Shown: positions 19,861 to 31,722 of the stretch, one piece after another
Numbering within the stretch: position 1 is the stretch's first letter
Layout: the number at the start of each line of letters is the position of its first letter
Assembly: GCF_000151315.2 (NCBI RefSeq)
Contig: NW_011887295.1
Coordinates: 1,894,496 to 1,958,495 of the forward strand
From: Capsaspora owczarzaki ATCC 30864
Taxonomy: Eukaryota; Opisthokonta; Filasterea
DNA length: 64,000 nt
Direction of reading: 5' to 3'
Position numbers and translations under genes: made by a program
Notes under the pieces: model-generated
What the model saw: only the letters and a program-made list of their open reading frames with translations
What the model was told of the DNA's origin: nothing
Database searches by the model: none

Positions 19861-22070
19861 ATGCCCCTGCCGTGTTGTATGAGCGCTGAAGAGCGCGAGG
19901 CACAGCAGCAAGACGCCGACATTGCGAAACAGTTGCGGACGGAACGCGAGCTTGTCAAGCGCGAAATCAAGCTGCTGCTCCTCGGTCAGTCACTTCACCG
20001 ACCGCCTTGCATTCTGAAGCGGCAAAGCGGCCGTACAGTTAGTCACTTGTGCGTGACGGAAGGCGGGGTGGTTGGCTGCCGGAAGAAGCGGAGCATCAAT
20101 GAAAATGCGAATAGAGGCAGCTCGCTCGTTCTTTGTGCGGTTCTCCACACACGAATGCCGGCAAGCTGGCTGGAACTGAATGGTTGTGCATGCTGAGGGG
20201 GGGGGGGCACAGTCCTGCATCGGAAGCAGGCGCGGTTGAGGCGTCGCAGGTTGCGGTTTGATAGTGTAAAGGAGCGACAAATCCACAACAATGCATAAGT
20301 GTGACTATGTGAATGATGGGAAAATCGAAGCGAGCTCTCTGCGAAGCGCGACGAGACCAAGGACACTCGCACATGGATGACAAGTAGTCTTGTCTGCCTT
20401 CGAGATTTGCGTCGCGGTCGTTCTCGCCAAAAGCTCAAATCGATGCAAAATTTCATAAAAACCAAAAAGCAATCCTTTTTTTTTTTTTTTTTTTTTTTTT
20501 TGAATTGGGATTTGTATTGGATTTTGGGATTTACAGATCTTTTTCTACATTGCCCATAAAAGCAAACGAAACATGAAAGTCGGACATGGAAGTAAAAAAC
20601 GCTTACCATTGATTTTTTTGCATCCTTGTAGGCGCCGGAGAGTCCGGGAAGAGCACGTTCGTCAAGCAGATGCGAATCATTCATGGCGAAGGTTTCAACG
20701 CCAAGGATTGCCTGGAATACAAACACTTGGTGTTCCAGAACATTCTACGATCAACACAAGCACTGGTTGGCGCCATGGTCGATCTGCGCATTGCCTTTGA
20801 AAATGAAGACCTGAAGGTAACGAACTGAGCCTGACTTTTTCAGCAAACGCAATGCGATTTTTCGTGCGGTTGGGAGGTGCTCATTTCAAGCGACCGGTTT
20901 TTGTAGGACTCTGCAAAGCGCATCGCTCTACTCGATGCTGCACAGTACAAGTCGTTCCGAGAAGACGCAGCCTTTTTGAAGGCGTTCTGGGCCGATATTG
21001 GCGTGCAACGCTGCTTTCGACGCTCACGAGAATTCCAACTTACCGACTCGACCAAATAGTATGTCTTTTTGTGTCTTTTGTGGCCCTCGAACTCGTCTTG
21101 TGTTGATGTCTTGTGTAGCAGCACTCGGATTCTCATTCTTTTGTATTATTTCTTTGTTTAGCTATTTCGACAGCATAGACCGCATCGCCGAGGCGGATTA
21201 CGTTCCGACCATTCAAGACGTCCTGCGGGTGCGTGTGCCGACATCGGGCATTGTCGAAAACCAGTTTGAGATTAGCAAATCCATCTTCCGCATCATTGAC
21301 GTGGGAGGGCAACGGTATGTCGCTGATTTGGCCAATGATTCACGGCTTGATGTGGTGCTTTTGTTATTCACGCTTCGCAACCCCCCCCCCGTGTCGATGA
21401 TGAACTCTCATGCGCAGATCGGAACGACGGAAATGGATTCATTGCTTTGAAAACGTAGCATCAATCATCTTTCTAGTCTCCTTGTCCGAATACGACCAGC
21501 AACTCTTTGAAGAGGAGACACAGGTGAGCTCGCTTTTTTATTTTCCTCGTGTTGCATTTCGGAAGGACACCAATGGTCTCTCACTTGTTGATTTCTTCCT
21601 CCAGAATCGGTTAAAGGAGAGTCTGCGATTATTCGACAACATTGTCAACTACCGATGGTTTTCGAAAACATCCATCATTTTGTTCTTGAACAAGACTGAC
21701 ATTTTTGACGAGAAAATTCGCTATTCCAACCTCCGAGACTACTTCCCAGAATACGATGGTACGAGCGTGCTTTTTTTTTTTTTTGTTGTTGTTGTTGTTG
21801 TTGTTGTTGTTTGTTTTTCTGCCACTGCTTCTGCTCAGCGTCCTGCCAACCTCACAATCGCGTGGTTTCAAAATCACAGGTGCTGATCAGGACGGGAACC
21901 ATGCTCGTGAATTCATCTTGACCAAGTTTGCCGACCTCAACCGTATGGACGGCAAAGCGTTGTACCCGCACTTTACCTGCGCAACCGACACGGAAAACAT
22001 TCGCTTTGTCTTCATGTCCGTTAAAGACACGATTCTCCAACAGAATCTCAAGGATTATGGGTTGATGTGA
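19861..22070 (+). CDS. GNAQ: Heterotrimeric G-protein alpha subunit, Gq-like
   Basis: GTP-binding switch coupling receptors to effectors at the plasma membrane. Seven exons, all in phase (19861-19984, 20632-20816, 20907-21058, 21162-21314, 21418-21523, 21605-21758, 21880-22070), 354 residues, the standard length. G1 is [10 protein letters not shown], split by intron 1. The switch I segment is [11 protein letters not shown], with the toxin-target arginine and the catalytic threonine. G3 is DVGGQR, with QR followed by [14 protein letters not shown]4 is FLNKTD and G5 is TCATDTENI. The N-terminus lacks the myristoylation glycine but has a CC pair (MPLPCC) for palmitoylation, as in Gq. The C-terminus is LKDYGLM; the Gi-type cysteine at position -4 is replaced by tyrosine, so pertussis toxin should not modify it. 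Gq-like is inferred from the CC start and the [10 protein letters not shown] and TENIRFVF blocks. Confidence 0.93.
20476..20501 (+). repeat. Poly-T run in G-alpha intron 1
   Basis: About 26 consecutive T, roughly 130 bases before the acceptor. Simple homopolymer. Confidence 0.85.
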
Positions 22071-22173
22071 ACTCATGCTGTATTTTCTTATGCACCCTCG
22101 TGCAGCTTTCCGCATTGGAATTTGTGGTTTCGTTTGGATGTTGTTAATTTAAGACAATTCAGGACAATCTCGT

Positions 22174-23716
22174 TCAATGCAAGAATGACTGTGTAAATGT
22201 TGAACTCACGCACTGGGGATGGAAGCAGTGTGGAGTGGCGCTGGAGCTGGCGGGTGGCATCAGACAGATCGGCGGCAGCAATGTTCCTGCGCCGGCGTCG
22301 AGCCGCAAATGTGTAAGGCATGCTCCGCAGCGAGCAGAGGTCAGATGGTAGTATCCGTGCAACCATCGGAAGAGGCGCCAGAGCGGAGGCATGGTGGCGC
22401 TTGATCTGGCAGAAGCTTGTTCGAAGAACAATGGCAGCACGGACGTCGCAAAGTCGCTGAGCTGCTGATACATGTGGTACGCAGAACCACGACCATGAAG
22501 GACGGCCGAGTCGTCGAGCATGGATGAGCTCGCAGGACCGCCTCTTGGAGCGGTCTGTGGCCTGCAGCTCACGTCCATTGATTCGTCGAGGCCAAACACT
22601 ACTACCGACAGTGCCACTACTTCGCTAGCACGCGTTGACAGTGTCAATGGCAAGGGCTGCAAGAAAACACGGCCTTTCAAAACGTCGCGGACGGTAAATT
22701 GAAAGCCCGAAAGCATCAGCGGCCCGTGTTCAAACACGACCTCCGACGCCTGGTCTGACTGACTCATGGCATCGTCACCTTCCAGCGGCGCCGGGTGCGG
22801 AGTGAACTGAGCAGGCCGACGCTTGACGACAATCGGTGCGATCGTGAGTCTGCAAGCGGAGACCAATCGGGAGTTAGCCCAGAGAACAGCATCCACAGGG
22901 TACACCTCAGGCACACAGAGTCAAAACAACAATCACATCGCATTTACTTTGGAAAGGCAATCTGAGCATTTTTGAGCAGGTCGACCAGCAGCATCTGCTG
23001 CGAGCTTGATGCTGCTGCTCCTGCTGCTCCTGCTCCTGCTGGAGCGGATGGGGCCGCCGCATCCACCTGAGGAAACGCAGGACTCAAGTGTCGCTGCAGT
23101 GCGTCGTGCATGACTTTACCGTGCTGGTGCATCTGATTCGAGTACATGGATTGTCGTTGAGTGCGAAACAGACTCCTCTCATCATCACCACCACCAAGAA
23201 ACCTCCCAGTCTGAATGGCGCACCTGCTTGGTGATCAGCTGTGTCGCTTGGACCTGGCCTGGCGCGTCGTGGTGGTCTTGCGCTGCGGCGTCCGACCAGA
23301 GGAGCGTCTCTGCGCGCGTCGTCTGCTGCTTGATCAGCCTCTGTGCGGGCAGCGACGTGACTCCCGCCGCGCGCAGTGCTGCGATCGCCTGAGCAAAGCC
23401 CGCCGATGACCGCTCAATGGCCATGCGTCCGTCGCGGAAGAGCTTCAGGACCTCGTCTGATCGCTCGCCAGTCGACATGTCCTCAAACAGGCGACGCGTG
23501 CTCGCTCTGCACCACGACAGCTCGCTCATCGCAGCATCCTAAAAACAAATACAAGAACAAGCATCCCGGGCCAAGTCAAAATGATCAATGCGAAGGAGAA
23601 CACGGCGGGGTGAGCCTGGGTCGATCTTGTCCAATGCAGCTCCACAGTTCATTCAGCCTCAGCCTTACCAGCAGCCGAACAAGGGCTGCGTCGTCCACTT
23701 TGGCGGTTGTGCTCAT
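22174..23716 (-). CDS. MED27: Mediator complex subunit 27
   Basis: Upper-tail subunit of the Mediator transcription co-activator. Four or so exons on the minus strand. The start is MSTTAKVDDAALVRLL (ATG at 23716). Next comes a helical part (WCRASTRRLFEDM; SSAGFAQAIAALRAAG), then an A/S-rich linker and LVDLLKNAQIAFP joined to KLTIAPIVVKRR. The C-terminal domain has ASEVVALSVVVFGLDE, YHMYQQLSDFATSVLPLFFEQ and PPLWRLFRWLHGYYHL. It ends in a zinc-binding-like cluster (RCGACLTH, later HCFHPQC). Human MED27 has the same order: a helical domain that binds DNA-unrelated partners, WLRSYIKLF, CQRCGKFL and a final H-x-x-C. The loop between the two cysteine pairs is longer here. It ends about 100 bases past the convergent end of G-alpha, tail to tail. 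Confidence 0.8.
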
Positions 23717-24042
23717 CTCGAAACTGACTCGGAAGTGGTGTGATTGAGATTAAAGTTGACAATACTCCAAAAATCACACAATGAATGAATGATGAGTGAA
23801 TGAACAATCGCTTTGCCACGATCTGAACCCCGTCGGTCAGACAGCACATCGAGACGCTGCTCAAAGTGACGCTTATGAATGCATGCAATGCACATCAACA
23901 TTATGTTGGGGATGACGGCGGACTGTCTGAGAATCGCAGTCCTCAATCTTTTTTCGACCAACCCCTTGGACCCACCCACCTCCCACCTCCCACCTTCCAC
24001 ATCCCACCTGCATTGTACACCACTTCGAACAAGCAATAAGCA
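23717..24042. promoter_or_regulatory. Divergent spacer between MED27 and TAF12
   Basis: About 325 bases between two divergent transcription-machinery genes. Holds a run of CCCACC-type repeats just before the TAF12 start. No exon seen. Confidence 0.5.
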
Positions 24043-24999
24043 ATGGACACAAAGCGCGGACCAGGCCGACCACCGCGCGGCACGGCTCGCCCGCCGAGTG
24101 GAGCCGACTCCTCAGCAACCAGTGCTCCTGCGCTCCGACCGCCGTCGCAGGGGCCCGTCACTGGGCCGATGCCCGTGTTTGCTGCTGGCGGCGCATCGAG
24201 TGGCGGCCTTGCCACTGTGAACGGCTCTGGCGTTGCGTCGCTCTCGTCGCGCGCTGCCCTCGACCGCGAGCTCCACCGCGCCGGTGCTCCGTCCACGTCG
24301 AGCAGCGGTGCATCTGCTGGTGGTGCTGGCGGTGCTGCTGCTGCTGCTGCTGCTGCTGCGTCGTCGTCGTCGTCCACCGCAACGCCGTCGTCGTCCATGT
24401 TTGGCGCGTCCATGTCCGGCGACTACCTGCCAATGTCGAGATCTGCCGGTGGTTCGGGCTTCCACCAAGTGCACCCTGCATACGACGCGGCGCCCATCGA
24501 CGACGATGCGCGGTCCATCACGAGGACAAACCTGGCAAACATTGCCCATCAGATCGATCCGTACGAGCGTCTTGACGACGATGTCCAGGAGGTATATGCT
24601 GGAAACACGAAATAGGATGATCTTGTATATGTTGATGGGTGGCGTTGAAGGTGCAATAACGCGTTGATGGTACTTGTTTTACGAGAGGTCGTTTTATCAT
24701 GCTAACGCGATGTGCACATGGATCTGGACGTGTAGTTGCTCTTGGACATGGCGGACGAGTTTATCGAATCAGTGGCCAGTTTCGCATGTCGCCTTGCACG
24801 ACACCGACAATCAAACACACTAGACGTGAAGGACGTAGCATCGCATTTGGGTATGGAAAACGACAGCTCGCGCGACCTGATGAGCAAAGGGAAGAGAGAC
24901 TTTTTCGTCTCACGCTTGTGTCCTTTGTTTCTGTGCTGGCTAGAGCGAAATTGGAATATTAACGTGCCAGGATATAATGCAACCGACTATGGCAATTGA
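24043..24999 (+). CDS. TAF12: TFIID subunit TAF12 (histone-fold)
   Basis: Histone-fold subunit of TFIID and SAGA that pairs with TAF4 or ADA1. Three exons (24043-24591, 24736-24850, 24944-24999), 239 residues. The first 160 residues are low complexity (P, S, A and G), with a basic RGPGRPPRG start. The histone fold begins at [25 protein letters not shown] and continues [38 protein letters not shown]. It joins to [11 protein letters not shown], the family's HLERQWNMWIPG. Intron 2 (93 bases) is a multiple of three and has no stop in the reading frame, so retention would leave the frame open. The exact family match across the junction shows that the spliced form is the normal one. Confidence 0.93.
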
Positions 25000-25412
25000 A
25001 CATTGCGAGAGCTGCGTCGCGTGGGCACGGAGTCATGGCTGTTTTGAGTTCCGATTCGTTTCTCTTTGTGTTTTCTTGAAAGATACTTTTGTGTAGTAAA
25101 TCCAAAAAACATTCTGTGAACTCTGATGGTTGCCAGACTTCGTTCATTGGCATGCATGCAGCACGCTTTCAAGGTCCCATCGACAACGTGAAGATGAGAC
25201 TACTGTGCAGTACAGTACAGTAGAACGGAAACCTGGAGGGCCACTCTGGCAGCATTGGACGCTCGTTTCAAAACCAAGCCAGCACAACCAAAAACGAACT
25301 GGCTTTCAAAAAAACCCACTTCCAAATCGAGACGTCTGAACTTCTCACCAAATCTCAGTCTTCCTTTGTTTCGTTTCCTGTTGTTTCACTCTTGAAACAC
25401 TACTGACACACA
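25000..25412 (+). other. Spacer between TAF12 and the 25413 gene
   Basis: About 410 bases with TAF12 3' UTR and the next promoter. It contains a short GCAGTACAGTACAGTA repeat at about 25207-25222 and nothing else I can name. Confidence 0.4.
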
Positions 25413-28203
25413 ATGCCGCTGCCCGTCGCACGCCGCCCCATCTCGCTGCCTGCGCTTCCAAACCATCATGGAGGCATCCGCCCAAGTGCACGACCGGCCA
25501 TTTCCATGGGTCTGCCTCGCCTGGTTGGGTCTGCTGGAAGCAAGCACGGCGGATTTGCCGCCTACATCCAATCCGCTCCCAACGAAACGCAGCTTCTCGC
25601 TCTCCCGCCATCGCAGTCCCAGCAGCAGTTCCAGCAGCAGCAGCATCTGTCGCAGCCGTTCCAAACGTCGTCGCAGCCGTGCGTGTCTCTGTCGCAGCAG
25701 CCAACGCAAACGCCGTCGCAATCCATCCTGTGGCCGAGCAACGACGGCTGCTCGCAAGATCCCCACCTTCTGTCGCAGTGGCAGGTCCTGCCGCTTGTGC
25801 CATCCCAGCATCAACAGTCCCAGCATCAGCATCAGCAGCAGCATCAGCCGCAGCTCATCCAGCCGCCGATCGAGCGCTTCTTCCCGCTCGCCGCCGCACA
25901 GCCCTCGCTCGCCTCCCTCGCGTCCATGCTGCAAGTCCCTGACTCAAATCGTCCAAGCGCGCTCCCTCCTGCACAGAGCCAGAGCAGCCAAGTCGCCGCT
26001 CACTGGCCGTCGGTCGCTGCTGCTGCGGCGGCGCCCGCGTTGAACGAAAGCAGTCTTGGCGCGAACAGTTTGGCGTTCATCCGAGGCGTTCAACCCGTTC
26101 CCGCCAAAATGGCAACTCCCGCCATGACCATGCCACCGAGCTCCGAACTCTCGGCCCAGCAGCTGGCGTACTACAAGAGCCTTGTTGCTGCTACTGCTGC
26201 TACTGTGTCTGTGAAGCCTGCTGCAGCAACATTGGTGGCACATGCGGGTCCGGCGGGCGCGACGCAGACTTTGTCTTCCGCTTTCTCTGTTCCCGCGCCT
26301 GGTAGCCACAGCACTGCTTTCGCTAGAGCATCCAAGTCAAGCAGCTCCTCTGGCATTGTTGAGCTGGACGACCATTCGAGCAGCTCTGCAAGCAATGCAA
26401 AGCGCTCGGCGGCACCGTCAAAGTCGAGAACAGCGGCTCAGGAGAACAGGCCCCGCTCGGCATCCGCTCAAGCCACGACTGCACCCGCTGTGGCAGCTGC
26501 GGTGGGACCCCTGCCGCTGGCACCCTCTGTGCAGCCGGCCGCGGCCAATTCGGACCACAATGCGGTTCTTGCGGTCGCCTTGCGCCAAGCATTCGGCGCT
26601 GACATTCTGGCACTGCAAGGCTACATTAACACCTGGCATGATTCTCATGCAGGCGGAAGCACTGCAGGCACTGATGAGGTTGCTTCTCGTTCTGCGCCTG
26701 CGAGTCATGTCGCCCCTGCTGCCAGAGATGGCTCCGCTGTCACACCCGCGAGTCCAGTCAGCTCCGTCTCCAGCTATTCTTCGACCAGCTCGGAGGAGAG
26801 CAGTAGTTCTTACTCCAGCTCTCATGACAGCGAGACAACGGCAACCCACGCTCGCCCAGCTCTCAAGCAGATCAAGTCGGTTGTTCCGGCCAAGTCCATC
26901 GCGAAATCGGGTCCAGCAGAAGTCACCCGTCGCGCTGGTCGTCCTGGCCGCAAGCCCAAACTCGCCGCGTCCGCTAGTGGCACAGCTCCCGCTCAGTCAC
27001 CTGGAGAGTCCGTCCCCTCGAGAATGCGCACTCGTTCCCAGCTCTGCTCAAAGACGAGTCGAGGCAACAAACCGAGCAACAACCCCGCTGCGCGTCCAAC
27101 CAAACCCGCGCCGATTGTGTCGGCTTTGCGTCTAGGTTGCACTCCCAAGCAGCAGCAACCGCAACAGGCGCGAAGCCTCGAGTCTACCGCCGGCATGGAA
27201 ACAAAGGTTTGTTCGTTCGTATTTTTGATGTCTGTTGCCGAACGATGCGACGTCTCACCCTTTTTTGCTGTTGTTGTTGTTGCTGTTGTTGTTGTTGCGC
27301 AAATGATGACAGCTGGACAAGGTGCAAACCTCACTGAACGAGCTACACAGGAAGCAAACTGACATGGAGAACAAGGTGGCAGGTCGTAAGTGTCTCGCAA
27401 GCTTTGTCGTCGTGCCAACTTCTCGCCTTGACATTCATTCGTGTTGCTCTAGTTTGCTCTGTGATTGAGGATCACACGAACGACATGTCGCTTGAAGCCC
27501 AGCAGACGAGCAATCAATTTGCCTTGCTGAACGAGGTCAGCTTGCGCCATTCCAGTGGATTCGTAAAGGAATCGAGTTTTCTTATGCTGGCTGACGTGCA
27601 CATGGTTGTGTATAGATGATGGTTCGAGCTACGCGTGACCTCGTCGCTGCACAGGAAGTTCGCCACCAACAGATCATCGGTCTGCTGCATCAAATGCAAG
27701 GGCAGCAGCAGCAGCAGCAGCTCGTGCATCAAGCGCAACCCGCACCCAACTGGCAACAGTCCTCTGCTCCTGTTCCTGTTCCTGATGAGCCGTCGATGGC
27801 AAGCAATGGCACCTCCAGTCCGGAAACAATGACAAGCTTGTCAATCACGCTCCCGAGTCGAACTACCCTACTGCCAACGCCGTCCGATCGAAGTGTGCCC
27901 ACAGGATATGATCTGTTGCTGGGATCTCAGTCTCCTTCGGTAACGAGTCGTGCTACAAATGCGTTGATTTGTCACCTGCATCACTCAAGTGCAAAGTTAT
28001 TTTCCTTCTCCAAAAATTTCCTATACCCTCAGATCCGCCGGGTCCGAGCGCGCTCCGTCGGTTCAAACGAGGTGCCAGATGACAAGCGTGCGCGTCGTCG
28101 CCTGGCCCCTGACGAGTTCCTCGACTCCAATCTGACCATTCTCAAGAGGGAACTGTCCACACTTTGTCAAAATGCGATGGCGAGTCCTTCTTCGTCTCCC
28201 TGA
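25413..28203 (+). CDS. Unrecognised Q/S/A-rich nuclear-type protein with AT-hook-like motif and coiled coil
   Basis: I do not recognise this gene. Exon 1 (25413 to about 27208) encodes some 600 residues of low complexity: Q-rich (residues 70-160), A/S-rich, a serine-glutamate cluster, and basic clusters including RRAGRPGRKPKLA, which resembles an AT-hook. Short exons then encode a coiled coil: LDKVQTSLNELHRKQTDMENK, SVIEDHTNDMSLEAQQTSNQFALLNE and RDLVAAQEVRHQQIIGLLHQMQGQ. The tail is basic (RRVRARSVG; DKRARRRLAPDEFLDSNLTILKREL). It is possibly a chromatin or transcription regulator that oligomerises. The last intron (27940-28032, 93 bases) is stop-free and in frame, so its removal is less certain than the others. 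Confidence 0.7.
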
Positions 28204-28359
28204 TGCTGCGTTGGTGCAACACTTTGCTTGCTTTGGCGTGGATGTCCGTGGGGGGAAAAGGCTGTTCTGTACCAAAAAACACCGATGTCCGACATGAAAA
28301 TGAAGTGTATTGTGAGCAACATTGAGCGCTGCAGCGATCGGCTGCATGAAACATCAGGC

Positions 28360-30205
28360 CTATGCGTTGTTTGCAGCAAGGAACTTGTTCATGAAAGCAA
28401 CCAGTTGAGTCACATTGTCCTCCGAGATGGCGTTGTAGATGGACGCACGGATGCCACCGACGGAGCGATGTCCCTTGAGTTGAATCATGTTCTGGGCCTC
28501 GGCTTCCTTCAGGAACTTGTTCTCAAGCGCATCGTCGCCGCCGCGGATTCGGAATGGGACATTCATGCGCGAGCGGTAGGCGGGGACGACTGGTGAGGTG
28601 AAGAAGCCATTCGAGTTGTCGATCGCCGCATACAGCGCTTGGCTCTTGCGGTCGTTCCGGGCGTTCATCTCGGCAATACCGCCGAGCGCCTTCAGGTGCT
28701 CAAAGACAAGGCCGCAAATGTAAATGGCAAACGTCGGCGGGGTGTTGTACAACGAGTTGTTCTCGGCCATGAGCTTGTAGCCGAGCATGATTGGGGTTGC
28801 CGGGTGCTGCTTGACGTCCAGCAGGTCTGAGCGAATGATGACAAGCGTGACGCCAGAAGGACCGACGTTCTTTTGGGCGCCAGCGAAAATCAGACCGTAC
28901 TTGGCGACGTCGACCGGGCGGGAAAGAATGTTGGACGACATGTCGCAGACGAGGGGCACGCCGTTGGTTTCCGGCACGAAATCAAACTCGACGCCTGGGG
29001 AAGGGTTGGGGGAAATGAGTCAATGTACTCGTCAATGACCCGAGAAAGGCTCTGAGCCGCATCACCAGTGTTCATCAACCAAATCCGTTCGAATACACAT
29101 ACCATCGACAGTCTCGTTGGCGCAGTAGTACACATACGACGCCGCGGGATTGAGCTTCCATTCGCTCTGAGGAGGCACAGTCACGTACTTTTTGTTGGCC
29201 GGCAGAGGGAAGGCCAGGTTGATGGTGCCGTAGCGCTTTGCCTCCTCGTAGGCCTTGAGCGACCAAGTGCCAGTGACGAGATAGTCGGCCGAGTTGCCCT
29301 CCTTGGCGCCCAGCAGGTTGAGCGCGACCTGAGCAAACTGGGTCGAGCCGCCACCTTGCAGGAAGAGGATCTTGTAGTTGTCGGGCACGTTCCTAATTCA
29401 AATGCAATTCCGTCGATGTGTAGTGTACAAAGTGTAAGTCAGAGAGGGATGAACATTGAAAAATCGGGGTGCCACTGTGTGAATTCGTTTGCAGTGATTC
29501 TGATGGGTTGGGAAAAATGGAGTTGGTGATCATGATGATTTGCAGAGCGAAGGGGAGTGTACTATTTTAAACCACTCATCCATACCCGCAGCCTCCTTCC
29601 CTTCCCCACTTAGTGACGACCATGCGGGCGGGCAAAGGGGGGGTCACAGCACAAATCACAAGGCGGGCCCGAACACCCACAACGCCCGCCTCCATTGAAA
29701 ACAGCTCCAAACCCCTCATAATAACACCAGACCATAAAATCAAATGCACATGTTGCTTCACAGTCTCAAAAAGGGCGTGCAGCCTGAACCAGAGAGGGGG
29801 CCCGGCAGTGTTCACACACAAACATAAACTGAGAGCGAATTTCTACCACACAAGGCCAAACCGCTGACTCGTCATGCGTGGAAACACGGTTTGGACGGGA
29901 AGTCGATCACCGCTTGGTCAAAGGAGGCGGGGGGGGGGGTGAACATGTTGTACAATTGTCACGATGGAGTATGAAATAGGAATGGGCCCCATTTGCATTT
30001 GTGGGAAGGGCAGGACGTACAGGAGGGTCTTGACGTCCGCAATCGCGCGGTTGAGCAGGCCCTCAAACTCCTTGGAGCGGTGGCTGAGCTCCATGACGCT
30101 GATGCCGCTGCCGGCGTAGTCGAGAAGCTCGCTCTGGGCCTTGGCAAGGACTTCGCGGGGAAGCGCAGCCGGACCAGCGGCAAAGTTGAGGACTTGCTTG
30201 GACAT
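28360..30205 (-). CDS. PSAT1: Phosphoserine aminotransferase
   Basis: PLP enzyme of serine biosynthesis that converts 3-phosphohydroxypyruvate plus glutamate to phosphoserine. Three exons in phase (30021-30205, 29103-29392, 28360-28994), 369 residues, the normal length. Starts [20 protein letters not shown]. Substrate and cofactor residues are visible in [44 protein letters not shown] and [26 protein letters not shown] holds the Schiff-base lysine. The end has [17 protein letters not shown]. Intron 1 is about 630 bases and carries a G-run. A frame extension upstream of 30205 has no ATG, so 30205 is the start. Confidence 0.96.
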
Positions 30206-30757
30206 GATTGGTTGGAAATTGGATGCGAAGCGAAAAAACGTGTTCAAATGGAAGACTGGCAGCGAAAGCGAGGTCGATCCACCATGGCAAGTGCAATCGT
30301 GGAATAGTGGAATAGTGGGATAGTGGAATAGTGGGATAGTGGAATAGTGGGATAGTGGAATAGTGGGATAGTGGAATAGTGGGATAGGGGAAATGGCTGA
30401 AAATCAGAATGGAGTGAACAGCAGCGATCGCACGAGGATTGATGCCGAATGCAACCACCATAGAACGGTCAGTGGCCATGAATCAAGTGGCTGGGGATGG
30501 ATTCGAGAGGTGATATACCCGTGGGCATTGAGCAAAAGTGGCTGGATTCTGTGAATTGAAAGAAAATAAAAAAAATAAAAAAGGTATGTGTGAAATGGAA
30601 ATTGCATTGTACAGTCAACAAGGTCCAGTAAAGTCGATACACAACACAAACAGAAAAAAACAGTAACAACACGGAAGCAAGTGCACTTCCGCCAGGGGGT
30701 TTTTTGTTGCTCTGCCTAGCAAGATCAGGGCTAGGGCAAAAACAGCAAAAACGCTTT
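30206..30757. other. Spacer between PSAT1 and eL30 with minisatellite
   Basis: About 550 bases holding the PSAT1 promoter and the eL30 3' UTR. The centre is a TAGTGGAATAGTGGGA-type tandem repeat. No coding signal. Confidence 0.5.
30299..30388 (+). repeat. GTGGAATA/GTGGGATA minisatellite
   Basis: Eight-base units alternate GTGGAATA and GTGGGATA, forming a 16-base higher-order period, about eleven units in all. The regular alternation suggests expansion of a two-unit block. Confidence 0.9.
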
Positions 30758-31722
30758 TTACTGCTTCTTCTTGGTGGCCTTCTCGGGGGCAGCAACCTGG
30801 GGCTCAGCATCCTCACCCTCGCCGGACTTGATGATGTCCGAATCGCCGGGGTCGGTGATGCTCATGGTGCCGACGCGGAAATACTTGCCGCAGGCAGTGC
30901 CGAGGTCGATGTTGTTGCCAGAGTAGTGGTGGACCGAGGTCTTGGAGAGCATGGCGTAGTACTCGATCTCAGACTTGCGGATAGAGGGGGTGTTGCCCGA
31001 CAGGATGACGAGCTTGGACTGCGTTGGGGGCAAGGGAGAAGAATAGAGGCGGGAAGAAAACAGAACAAACAGGGGAATGACGACAGCCAGTGAGTGGATG
31101 CAGTGCAAATGTGGCATTGTAGAGCATCAACAGGGGCTGCAACTGGGCCAAAGAAAAGGGGAGCAACCAGGCAAGGACCAGGGTCGTTCGCAAAAAAAAG
31201 CAACGTGGATCGAGTCGAACGAGCTTGCAAAAGCAATGAAACTGACCTTGCCCTGACGGAGAGTCTTGAGGGTCGACTTGTAGCCGAGGGTGAACTTGCC
31301 GCTCTTGACGACAAGGGCGAGGCGAGTGTTGATGCCTTCGGCGGACTTCTTCTGCTCAGGGGGAGTAGGGAGAAGGCAAAAAAAAAAAATGAGTAAAAAT
31401 CCATTGTGCGTTAGAAGGGAGAGGGAGGGAACGATGGCTGGCTGCTCTTCTCCAATCGTTATGAAGATTGTGTCGATGGGACAAGCGCAATACCCCGATG
31501 GAGCCAAGAGGAGAGAGAGGCAGAAGGAAACAAGCACAAAAAAAAAAAAAAAAAAAACTCAATGCAACTCCAGCAAAAAAAAAAAAAAAAAGATGGAAAA
31601 AAATCAACCACGCGGTGAAAAAAAAATCGATTTTTTTTCTTTTTCTTCTTCTTTGTCTGCTTGTTCGTTGGCAAAAGCGATGGAATCGTCGTTGAACTTA
31701 CTTGCTTCTTGGCAGCAACCAT
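30758..31722 (-). CDS. RPL30: 60S ribosomal protein eL30
   Basis: Large-subunit ribosomal protein. Three exons (31702-31722, 31247-31351, 30758-31018), 128 residues. Exon 1 encodes only MVAAKKQ. Then comes [81 protein letters not shown] and [10 protein letters not shown], nearly identical to eL30 elsewhere. The C-terminal tail is longer than in animals and ends KATKKKQ. The sequence just upstream (TTCTAG before AAATGG) looks like a 3' splice site, so a 5' UTR intron is likely. Intron 1 is full of A-runs, meaning T-runs on the sense strand. Confidence 0.97.

Noticed and set aside
25386-25934. Minus-strand leucine/arginine-rich frame opposite the Q-rich exon
   Set aside because: A CAG-rich exon reads as leucine or alanine runs on the other strand; no independent gene signal.
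30206-30247. N-terminal extension of PSAT1 (mitochondrial-looking, F/R-rich)
   Set aside because: The extension would need a TTG start; there is no ATG upstream in frame before the presumed UTR.
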